A stretch of DNA of 64,000 nt from Coprinellus micaceus (taxonomy: Eukaryota > Basidiomycota > Agaricomycetes > Agaricales > Psathyrellaceae): NCBI GenBank assembly GCA_951394405.1, contig OX596343.1, positions 806,001-870,000 on the forward strand, in the 5' to 3' direction. Made by a program: the position numbers and the translations under genes. The notes under the pieces are model-generated. The model was not told the DNA's origin. It ran no database searches and worked only from the letters and a program-made list of their open reading frames with translations. Shown piece after piece: positions 56,420-64,000 of the stretch (position 1 is its first letter; each line of letters opens with the position of its first letter).

Positions 56420-58139
56420 GAATAACAAGCTCCAACAACGTTGCCTTCGTTCTAAACGAACGCAACAAGCCAACGACATCACGGATCAACGAAGCAGACC
56501 GCCGACTCCAGAAACACCAGAACTATTCTGCTTTGGGAATCATCACACCTTCAGTAGACTCGATAAGCTCGATTACGGGTGTGAAGAGAACGACGACGGA
56601 AACGTCTGGACCATCTGCAAACGTCAACCGTGTCCATACCGACTTCAATATCCCTGCGATACAGCTGAAGTAGACCAATCGAGAGTACCAGCCCACGACG
56701 ACGAACACGAAAGAGACTACGTACACAGGTCTAAGCAAAATCAGATAAGCCAACACAGAGAACGTCAAGCACAAGCTATCGAGATCCACTTGATCAACAA
56801 ACAAAGGTCGAAGAATCTCCAAGAGGAACAAGTAAAGCAATTACTTGAACAACAAGCCACCAAGAAAGCAAAGGGAGAAGGCCTAGCACTAAGTTTCCAC
56901 TCCGCCGGAATCACACCGTTCGGATCGCAAGCACCATCGCCAGTATCCCATCAGGGTAAACCATACGAAAGACAAGCGTCTAAATCTAGACAAGGATCAC
57001 GAGCACAAACACCAAAGACAGAACATCCGATACCAAGTTTTTTTGGACCACCAGCACCACCACCGCTCGTATCGTATCCATCAGCAATCAAAGAACAAAC
57101 CGAAGGGAATTCCCCTGAACAAAAAGAAGACATCGACGAAACTATGTCCGACCACGGAGATCCCCCAAACCCCGAGAACCCACCAGCCATCAATACCACT
57201 ACGATCACCGGATCCGACGCCAAGGTATCTGTCAAAGACTATGACGGAGACCGAACGCGCTTCCAAGCTTTCAAAGACTCGGTGGAGCTTTACTTCGAAT
57301 TCTATCAAGAACAATTTGAAGGAAAGGACCGAAAGAAGATAGTCCTCGTTCTTTCGAAGCTAACAAGTGGAGAAGCTCTGATATGGAGGAAACTCTATAT
57401 GAAATCAGAAGAATACAAGTCCGACAAGTACAACGAATTCTGGACCAAACTCGAAAAGACGTTCAAGAAGCAATACCAGGAAGATGACGCACACTACTAT
57501 CTCAAGAACAAGCAGCAATCACCGAAAGAATCGGCTCAAACCTTCATCACCAACTGGAGGACACTAGCAGACGCAGCCGAATTCAAACTCGAGGGCAACG
57601 ATCACACCGCCCTCGGATACCTGAAACCACTCCTCAGAGATGGGCTAGTCAAAAGAATGGCTCAACAACTCGACGAACCCACCGATTTCGAAGAATGGGT
57701 GAAAGCAGCCATCACCTTCGATAACAAATACCGACAGCAAAACGATCAACGAATGGGGTTATCACGACCATTCTTCGCGCAAGGGTTTAGACCCACACAG
57801 AAGCCAATCAAAGATCCTTACGCCATGGAAGTCGACGCCATGACCATGGAGGAACAAACCCAGAGAAGGGAATACATGAACAAGCAAGAATGCTACAACT
57901 GCGGACGAAAAGGACACTTCGCCCGAGAATGCCGTCAACCCAAGAAACCCCGTAACGAATCATACCAAAATCGTTACGGATCTCCATCAAATAGCCGAGC
58001 TATCGCAGCTATCTCCAAGCCCCCTACCGCCGACACAGCACGACACATCCGGTCTCTTCTGGCCCAATACACGGGTGCAGAAGAAGAAAGAATCTTCGCC
58101 GACTTCAGGAGCATGCAGCTCGAACCGGATTTTCAGTGA
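56418..58139 (+). CDS. gag: Gag polyprotein (with long open leader)
   Basis: The frame is open from 56418 to the stop at 58139, but the first ATG is at 57144. An ATG start gives 331 aa; non-AUG initiation upstream could add up to 242 residues that look protein-like (ENDDGNVWTICKRQPCPYRL). The Gag core is present: GDRTRFQAFKDSVELYFEFY, LTSGEALIWRKLY, ESAQTFITNWRTLADAAEF and DFEEWVKAAITFDNKYRQQ, the retrotransposon Gag (PF03732-type) fold. A zinc knuckle CYNCGRKGHFARECR of the CX2CX4HX4C type follows at about residue 250 counted from 57144. Gag packages the RNA and forms the virus-like particle. The Pol frame overlaps its last 145 bases in the -1 frame. Confidence 0.93.
   Translation, partial: QNNKLQQRCLRSKRTQQANDITDQRSRPPTPETPELFCFGNHHTFSRLDKLDYGCEENDDGNVWTICKRQPCPYRLQYPCDTAEVDQSRVPAHDDEHERDYVHRSKQNQISQHRERQAQAIEIHLINKQRSKNLQEEQVKQLLEQQATKKAKGEGLALSFHSAGITPFGSQAPSPVSHQGKPYERQASKSRQGSRAQTPKTEHPIPSFFGPPAPPPLVSYPSAIKEQTEGNSPEQKEDIDETMSDHGDPPNPENPPAINTTTITGSDAKVSVKDYDGDRTRFQAFKDSVELYFEFYQEQFEGKDRKKIVLVLSKLTSGEALIWRKLYMKSEEYKSDKYNEFWTKLEKTFKKQYQEDDAHYYLKNKQQSPKESAQTFITNWRTLADAAEFKLEGNDHTALGYLKPLLRDGLVKRMAQQLDEPTDFEEWVKAAITFDNKYRQQNDQRMGLSRPFFAQGFRPTQKPIKDPYAMEVDAMTMEEQTQRREYMNKQECYNCGRKGHFARECRQPKKPRNESYQNRYGSPSNSRAIAAISKPPTADTARHIRSLLAQYTGAEEERIFADFRSMQLEPDFQ
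56422..56431 (+). other. Primer binding site, self-priming type
   Basis: ATAACAAGCT begins two bases after the 5' LTR and is the exact reverse complement of AGCTTGTTAT at the inferred RNA 5' end. I see no match to the usual initiator tRNA primer site (TGG start). In Tf1 and the sushi-type chromoviruses the RNA 5' end folds back onto such a site and is cut to prime minus-strand synthesis. Confidence 0.75.
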
Positions 58140-61100
58140 AGGAGGAACAATCGGCTATCTCTCCATCGCTGTGCATCCGATCCATGCTGATAGCCGAGAC
58201 AAGTAACCAAAGCATGCACATCCCTGTCCGCATCACTCAAGAAGACCGAAATATCGATACCCGAGGTTTCATCGATTGCGGCGCAGGAGGAAAGTTCATA
58301 GACTCCAAATTCGCTCAAAACTACCGAATCAAGACCACCCCACTCCGTTACCCCATTGAAGCCAAAAACGTCGATGGAACCCCCAACAAGCATGGGACCA
58401 TCACCCACTACGTCAGACTCCCTATCACCATCAATCAGAAGACCAAGACCCACCAACTTTTCGTTTGTGGCCTTGGGAAACAAACCGTCATTCTAGGTTT
58501 CCCTTGGCTCCAAGATGAAAACCCAATCATCGATTGGAAGCTTGGCACTCTAACGTGGCGAACACCTGACACCGACCCAGTACCGATCAAAATCTCCGAA
58601 ATAGAACTGGACCCACAGATAGAAGTCGAAATCTTCTATCTCCAAAACGACGAACTCGAAGGAGAAGAGGGGATATCTGCCCCTATCTACATTGCAAGAA
58701 CCACGCTATCACGCAAACTCATCCTACCCACCTACTCCGAATACCCCGACGAATTCGATGAGTTCGACGACTTCGATGATGAAATCGAAGAAAAAACCGA
58801 AGAAGAGATCAAGGCAAAGCTACCGGAGGCCTATCACGAATTTCTCGACGTCTTTAGCAAGAAAAATGCCGATAAATTCCCAGCCAGCACGAAATACGAC
58901 CACGCGATCAACATCAAGGATAGTTTTCAACCAAGAAGGATGAAACCATACATTCTTTCACCTGATCAGGAGAAAGAAGTCAAAGATTTCATCAAAGAAA
59001 ACCTGAAATTAGGACGAATCCGACCATCCCAATCACCTATGGGTTCCCCAGTATTTTTCGTAAAGAAAAAGAGTGGGAAACTCCGACTTTGCCAAGATTA
59101 TCGATATCTCAACGAACACACAATATCCGATGCCTACCCAATTCCCCGAATCGACGATCTCCTCAAAAGATTCCAGAAAGCCAAGTACTTTTTCAAGATC
59201 GACTTGAAATGGGGATACAATAACGTCCGAATCAAAGAAGGCGACCAATGGAAAGCGGCCTTCTCAACCCAACGAGGGCTTTTCGAACCCACAGTCATGT
59301 TTTTCAGTCTGAAAAACTCTCCACCCACCTTCCAACGACTCATGGATGATGTCATTCAAGGACCAGACATCATCGAAGAAACTGCTCTCGTCAAAAGATC
59401 CGACAAGAATGTTCTCGTAAAGACATCCAAAGAACCCGAAGAACCACCATGGGTTGAAGTATACATGGATGACACGCTTGGAGCAGGAGAAACCAGGGAA
59501 GAATGCCGAAAAGAAGCTTTCCGCACCCTTCGAAAACTCAGGAAGGCCGGACTCCCCGCCAATATCGACAAATGTGCATTCGAAGTCCCAGAAGTTGATT
59601 TTCTAGGATTCATCATCGGACATGGAAAAATCCGTATGGACCCAGACAAAATCAAGGGACTAACCGAATGGCCCATCCCAACAAAGCTAAAGGAAGTACG
59701 GTCATTCCTAGGCTTTGGAAACTTCTACCGACGCTTCATCAAGAACTACTCCACTATCGCTGCCCCACTACACGCTCTACAAGGAAAGGACGTCCCATTT
59801 GTCTGGTCTGACGAATGTAACACAGCCTTCAACCTCCTTAAAGAGAAGTTCACGTCATACCCAGTACTCCACCTCCCAAACCCAGACCAACCGTACCAGA
59901 TCGAAGCAGATGCCTCCAAATACGCATCCGGAGCTGTTCTAACTCAGTTGGACGAACATGGAGCAAGACACCCGATATGCTTCATGTCGAAAACATTCGA
60001 CAACGCCCAGAAAAACTACGAAATATACGACAGGGAACTCCTCGCCATTATCCGCGCTCTTGAAGAATGGCGACCATTCATCCAAGGATCACCCTTCGTA
60101 ACAACAGTATACTCCGACCATCAGAACCTCACGTATTGGAAGAACCCCCAACGACTCAGTCCCCGACAAGCCCGAGCATTTCTCACCTTATCGAAGTACA
60201 ACTTCGAATTGAAACATCAACCAGGCACCAAGATGTTCCAATCAGACGCTCTATCAAGACGACCCGATCTATGTTTAGACGAAGAAGATCCGAAAGAAGT
60301 CGTCATGCTTCCACCGGACTTATTCGTAAACCTGATCGACACCGCACTCCAAGAACAAATCCTCAACTCCGACAAAATGGAATTAGAAGCAGCCGACGCG
60401 CTTAAACTCCTATTGGAAGAAGGCCCCACAGACCTCCAGAATGACCTGCAAGACTGGACTGTGGAGACCAAAGACGACAAACACATGCTTTTCCGAAAAG
60501 GAAAAGCTTACATCCCCAACGATATTGAACTCAGACGCAAGATTGTTCAATCACACCATGACTCAACAACCATCGGACACCCCGGCGAACTTGGAACATT
60601 CAACGCCGTCAAAGAAGATTACTGGTGGCCAGGAATGCGCAAATTCATCAAAGCCTACGTCAAGGGATGCGCAGAATGTCAACAGTTCAAAATCAACCGA
60701 CAACCCGTGAAACCCACACTACTTCCGATCACCGGACCCAAATCGAACCGCCCCTTTACCCAACTATTGGTAGACTTCATCACCGACCTACCACCGTCAA
60801 AAGGATACGACTCCATAATGATCGTGGTCGATCATGGTCTAACGAAGGGGGTAATTCTTGAACCTTGCAACAAGACGATCACCGCCAAGCAAACCGCGGA
60901 TGCTTTTGTTCGCCGTGTTTTCACCGATTACGGCCTTCCCGACAAAATCATTTCAGATCGAGGCCCCCAATTCGCATCCAAGACGTTCCGCGACCTTCTA
61001 GAACGCCTCAGAATCAACTCCGCACTATCAACTGCCTTCCATCCTCAGACAGATGGAGGCACCGAACGCGTCAACCAAGAAATAGAAGCGTATCTTGCTA

Positions 61101-61798
61101 TCTATTGCTCCGCAAACCCAGCAACATGGAGCCAAGCTCTACCAATCCTACAGTTCGTTCACAACTCCCGCAAACATGCTGATAGAACCCACACCCCTTT
61201 CGAACTCATCATGGGAACCCAACCTTGTGCCCTACCGGAAGCATTTGACAAGACAAACTTCCCAGACAACGAGGAACGGTTCAAGGAGCTTCAAAAGTCC
61301 CGAAACGAAGCATTATCCGCCCATGAACTAGCCAGAAACCGCATGATCGAACGAACGGACAAGACCTGGAAGCCATTCAAGTTAGGCGACCAAGTCTGGC
61401 TAGAAGCAAGGAACCTGAAGCTTCCATACCGATCAAAGAAGATGCAACCCAAGAGACTGGGACCATTCAAAATCATTGAATTGATTGGACTCCGTGCATA
61501 TCGATTGAAGCTTCCAAAAGGATGGAAGATCCACAACGTCTTCCACATCTCGCTTCTATCACCATTCAACTCCACCAATGCCCATGGCCCCTCACACCCA
61601 GAACCTCCACCTGACATCATTGGTGGAGAAGAGGAGTACGAAATCGAAGGAATCATCAATCACAGGGTCAAACGCAATGGAACCGTGGAGTATCTCGTCA
61701 AATGGCTTGGCTATGACGAAACCAAGTGGTTCAAAGAAGACGAACTAGTGCACAGCCAAGAAACCTTGGAAGACTATAAGAAGGACAACAGTTTGTGA
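57995..61798 (+). CDS. pol: Pol polyprotein: protease, RT, RNase H, integrase, chromodomain
   Basis: Open from 57995 in the -1 frame relative to Gag; the first ATG is at 58184. With residues counted from 58136, protease is at about 45 (GFIDCGAGGKFID), the RT starts near 318 (LCQDYRYLNEHTISDAYPIP) and its active site is near 443 (EVYMDDTLGAG). RNase H is near 590 (IEADASKYASGAVLTQ). The integrase HHCC finger is at about 807-850 (IGHPGELGTF; CAECQQFK), with catalytic D, D, E in LLVDFITDLP, IISDRGPQF and GGTERVNQEIE. The C-terminal chromodomain at about 1168-1218 (EYEIEGIINHRVKRNG; EYLVKWLGYDETKWFKEDEL) would bind histone tails and steer integration. All catalytic residues I can check are present. 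Confidence 0.96.
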   Translation, partial: PSYRSYLQAPYRRHSTTHPVSSGPIHGCRRRKNLRRLQEHAARTGFSVKEEQSAISPSLCIRSMLIAETSNQSMHIPVRITQEDRNIDTRGFIDCGAGGKFIDSKFAQNYRIKTTPLRYPIEAKNVDGTPNKHGTITHYVRLPITINQKTKTHQLFVCGLGKQTVILGFPWLQDENPIIDWKLGTLTWRTPDTDPVPIKISEIELDPQIEVEIFYLQNDELEGEEGISAPIYIARTTLSRKLILPTYSEYPDEFDEFDDFDDEIEEKTEEEIKAKLPEAYHEFLDVFSKKNADKFPASTKYDHAINIKDSFQPRRMKPYILSPDQEKEVKDFIKENLKLGRIRPSQSPMGSPVFFVKKKSGKLRLCQDYRYLNEHTISDAYPIPRIDDLLKRFQKAKYFFKIDLKWGYNNVRIKEGDQWKAAFSTQRGLFEPTVMFFSLKNSPPTFQRLMDDVIQGPDIIEETALVKRSDKNVLVKTSKEPEEPPWVEVYMDDTLGAGETREECRKEAFRTLRKLRKAGLPANIDKCAFEVPEVDFLGFIIGHGKIRMDPDKIKGLTEWPIPTKLKEVRSFLGFGNFYRRFIKNYSTIAAPLHALQGKDVPFVWSDECNTAFNLLKEKFTSYPVLHLPNPDQPYQIEADASKYASGAVLTQLDEHGARHPICFMSKTFDNAQKNYEIYDRELLAIIRALEEWRPFIQGSPFVTTVYSDHQNLTYWKNPQRLSPRQARAFLTLSKYNFELKHQPGTKMFQSDALSRRPDLCLDEEDPKEVVMLPPDLFVNLIDTALQEQILNSDKMELEAADALKLLLEEGPTDLQNDLQDWTVETKDDKHMLFRKGKAYIPNDIELRRKIVQSHHDSTTIGHPGELGTFNAVKEDYWWPGMRKFIKAYVKGCAECQQFKINRQPVKPTLLPITGPKSNRPFTQLLVDFITDLPPSKGYDSIMIVVDHGLTKGVILEPCNKTITAKQTADAFVRRVFTDYGLPDKIISDRGPQFASKTFRDLLERLRINSALSTAFHPQTDGGTERVNQEIEAYLAIYCSANPATWSQALPILQFVHNSRKHADRTHTPFELIMGTQPCALPEAFDKTNFPDNEERFKELQKSRNEALSAHELARNRMIERTDKTWKPFKLGDQVWLEARNLKLPYRSKKMQPKRLGPFKIIELIGLRAYRLKLPKGWKIHNVFHISLLSPFNSTNAHGPSHPEPPPDIIGGEEEYEIEGIINHRVKRNGTVEYLVKWLGYDETKWFKEDELVHSQETLEDYKKDNSL

Positions 61799-61859
61799 CT
61801 TCAAAACAAACCAAACTCCTCCACTCCCAACACAACCAAATCATCCTACTCTTCCCCCA

Positions 61860-62948
61860 ATGTTCGGAATCGCTCCCATTGCCCAGTCTACCCCCAGAAT
61901 TGTCGCCGCCGATGCCGCCTCCACCACAACCTCTTCTAAGACCCGCTCTCCCTCTTACGCCACCACCGTCTCATCTACTCCCGCCGTCATCAATGCCCCG
62001 CAGGGTGCGGGCCAGATTTTGCGCCAGGCTGGCTACATTCCCGTGGATACAGCTCAGAACGCCCCCAAGACCCCCAAGAACGTCCACTGGTCCATCTTCG
62101 CACCGCCCCTTGCCCCTACTGCCACACATCGTCCGTGGGCAGATTACTCCACGGGATCCCTCCTTGTCCGCCCCGATGTTGTGCGCCTTCCACGCCGCAT
62201 CTTTGCCACCAGCGACCCGGAGAATATCGACCTCCGCATCGCCTTCACCGATGCAGAGGTGGCCTATGCCGAGTCCACCCTCACCAACATGAAGACGTAC
62301 GAAGACATCGTCAAGCAAACCGGCCCTGGAGGAACCCTTATCACCGCTGCCCAGTATAACTCCCCTGACGCCCATTGGGCCCACGCCATCCAACACGCCG
62401 AACAGGCAAAAGAAGAAATCACCAGAATCACCAATCTCGTCAACGCCGTCATCGCAGCTGCACCCCCTCCCTATATCCGAGCCATCCTCGAGGAATCGCT
62501 CCAAGACGCCAAGCGCTGCTTGAAGTCTTGGACCGACGTCCTCGAGGAGAACATCCAAGAGGTCCGCATCGCCGTGCGCCGGGCCCACCTCCTCCTCCGC
62601 AACTACGACCTCCGCACCGAACGCTATGGGCCGTACCCCATGAGCCAACTCTCGAAGGTAGAAAAGGAGAAGCGCAAAGGCCTCATGTGCGAGGCATGCG
62701 GCCAAAAGGATCACTGGCAAGTCGACCACACCCTTTTCACCTGCATTCACTGCAAGAAAAATGCCCCCCACCATTACGCCATCGACTGCCCCTCCAAGCC
62801 TCAGAAACCCCGCCGCTCCCCTCGAAATCACCGCCGCCAGAAAAAGATACCCGAACTCATGGACATCGACGAGGAGTGGAAGTTCGACAGCGGTTGGAAC
62901 GATGATGGGGACGTCGAGAACGAGGACGAAGGAAACGGCTGGGACTAG
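61860..62948 (+). CDS. Third ORF of the chromovirus, Cys/His-cluster protein (362 aa)
   Basis: ATG at 61860, 61 bases after the Pol stop, running almost to the 3' LTR. The N-terminus is Ala/Thr/Ser-rich and the middle is helical (FTDAEVAYAESTLTNMKTYE; ITRITNLVNAVIAA; QEVRIAVRRAHLLLRNYDL). Near the C-terminus are two putative zinc clusters: CEACGQKDHWQVDH and CIHCKKNAPHHYAIDC, the second like a lengthened zinc knuckle. A basic patch (RRSPRNHRRQKK) and an acidic end (DVENEDEGNGWD) follow. It lacks a signal peptide or membrane segment, so it is not an envelope gene. Codon use is more C-ending than Gag/Pol, hinting at a captured host gene. The function is unknown; nucleic-acid binding is a fair inference. 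Confidence 0.85.
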   Translation: MFGIAPIAQSTPRIVAADAASTTTSSKTRSPSYATTVSSTPAVINAPQGAGQILRQAGYIPVDTAQNAPKTPKNVHWSIFAPPLAPTATHRPWADYSTGSLLVRPDVVRLPRRIFATSDPENIDLRIAFTDAEVAYAESTLTNMKTYEDIVKQTGPGGTLITAAQYNSPDAHWAHAIQHAEQAKEEITRITNLVNAVIAAAPPPYIRAILEESLQDAKRCLKSWTDVLEENIQEVRIAVRRAHLLLRNYDLRTERYGPYPMSQLSKVEKEKRKGLMCEACGQKDHWQVDHTLFTCIHCKKNAPHHYAIDCPSKPQKPRRSPRNHRRQKKIPELMDIDEEWKFDSGWNDDGDVENEDEGNGWD

Positions 62949-62973
62949 ACCATTCGAGCCAGGGGCTCAAATC

Positions 62974-62988
62974 TTGTGAGGGGGGTAT
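62974..62988 (+). other. Polypurine tract
   Basis: TTGTGAGGGGGGTAT just before the 3' LTR; the GAGGGGGG core is the expected plus-strand primer for reverse transcription. Confidence 0.8.
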
Positions 62989-63776
62989 TGTTATGCTTCG
63001 CTTCACACATCTCCTATCCCACCCTCGCATAGCCACCACCTTATTTCTTTTCTCTTTTTATGACTCATAGTGACGTAGGACTCCGCAGCTACCCCGCAGC
63101 TACTCATAGTTATTACGACTCCGCAGTTACCCCGCAGCTACCCCGCAGCTACTCTGACATCATGCGCAGTATGCGCTCCACTAATACTCCACTCCCCCAC
63201 TATTTACTCCACCCACTCCACTATGACCTCATTATATCATCATGCGCAGCTACCCCATGACTCATACTAAAGTAGTATAAAGACCCCTTAGTTTATCCCA
63301 TGTAGTTTAGCTTGTTATACTTTAATCTTAGTCCCATTTCGCCCACTCCACCACTCCGCTCTTCCTCCCAATAAGCTCCTGCAAGACTTCCGCAACTCCA
63401 CAAGACTCCCTTCGCATCACGAACCACAGCCAAGACAGTGAACGCCACTGAGAACCTTCCACACTCCACTATTGTCTAGTAGTGAACCCGCCGTGTGACG
63501 ACGCCAGACTTGCCTAGAAGATCGCCAAACTAGGGAGCATCTGTAAGCCGGACTTGACTAGAAGATCGCCAAACTAGTAAGCATCCGAGAGTATCCGTGG
63601 ACCCCTGACGTGTCATAGAAGAACGTTCAAGTCTGATACCAGTGCAACGTACTATTGTCCAATAGACGTGTGACTGACCGCGCGACATCCCAGAAGCTAT
63701 TAGGAATAGGGGGATAGTACGACTAAGAAGCCGACCAGTGACGGACAACGCCAACTCCCTCATCGAGGTCGTAACA
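62989..63776 (+). repeat. 3' LTR
   Basis: 788 bp. It differs from the 5' LTR at the sixth base (T for C) and otherwise looked identical by eye. Confidence 0.96.
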
Positions 63777-63781
63777 GGAGG
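63777..63781. repeat. Target site duplication, right copy
   Basis: GGAGG, matching 55627-55631. Confidence 0.9.
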
Positions 63782-64000
63782 TACTCCAGCTCCAAAGCGG
63801 GTCAAGATTCCAGGACACAGCGCAACAGGGTCAAATGTTGCCTGCCCCAATTTCTTGGCCATTCCAGGATTGTGCCGGAATTTTCTCATAATTGGGGAAT
63901 GGTGGATTGGGAGAACAGGGGTTCTGGTCACATTCATGGATTGCAAGAGAAATGGGACATAATTGCATTTGTAGAATTCACATTGAATGCGGAGGTGGGG

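Larger units (their letters stand above)
55632..63776 (+). mobile_element. Complete Ty3/gypsy chromovirus LTR retrotransposon (8145 bp)
   Basis: Two 788-bp LTRs (55632-56419 and 62989-63776) begin TGTTA and end TAACA, and the element is flanked by the duplicated target GGAGG. Between them, on the plus strand, are Gag with a zinc knuckle, Pol in the order protease, reverse transcriptase, RNase H, integrase, chromodomain, and a third ORF with Cys/His clusters. The Pol order and chromodomain define a chromovirus. The LTRs differ at one position that I could see (sixth base, C versus T). Gag, Pol and ORF3 frames are all open, so the insertion is young and may still be competent. Confidence 0.96.

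Noticed and set aside
61860..62948. Envelope gene for the third ORF of the retroelement
   Set aside because: No signal peptide, no transmembrane helix and no cleavage site; Cys/His clusters point to nucleic-acid binding instead.

Overview
The window looks like nuclear DNA of a basidiomycete fungus, most likely an agaricomycete. Nearly every gene is cut by many 45-75 nt GT-AG introns, genes are packed on both strands, and a gypsy chromovirus sits in the right part. I cannot name the species. All exon joins below were read by hand. Those called firm keep frame across every junction.

Left part (1-22.3 kb) is mostly conserved single-copy genes. In order: the 3' part of a La-motif (LARP-type) RNA-binding protein; a small membrane protein with an unresolved exon join; a NADAR-domain protein; a poorly resolved minus-strand cluster of candidate secreted or membrane protein exons; a Som1-like small protein divergent from S-adenosylhomocysteine hydrolase (10 exons, 430 aa); a Ser/Pro-rich coiled-coil protein; a 14-exon KAR5/Tht1-type nuclear fusion protein; and a 1293-aa E3 ligase that combines four CCCH zinc fingers, an RRM-like segment and an RBR module.

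Middle part (22.3-43 kb) is accessory and repeat-rich. It holds seven complete copies and one remnant of a family of three-exon mini-genes (76-100 aa) that I do not recognise. Each joins a short Asn/Ser/Gly-rich segment, in some copies His-rich, to a Gly-rich hydrophobic tail ending near a GLFG-x-PGH motif. Interleaved are two truncated duplicates of the Pro/Ser-rich gene found intact at 43.2-47.6 kb, plus dispersed direct and inverted repeat blocks.

Right part (43-64 kb): the intact Pro/Ser/Gln-rich gene is divergent from a small Ser-rich gene, followed by a five-exon gene for a 1824-aa highly acidic, probably nuclear protein. Then comes a complete young Ty3/gypsy chromovirus (55632-63776) with 788-bp near-identical LTRs, a 5-bp target duplication, Gag, Pol with a C-terminal chromodomain, an extra third ORF with Cys/His clusters, and a self-primer signature of the Tf1/sushi type. 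Its predicted RNA has no AUG for about 1.19 kb before Gag.
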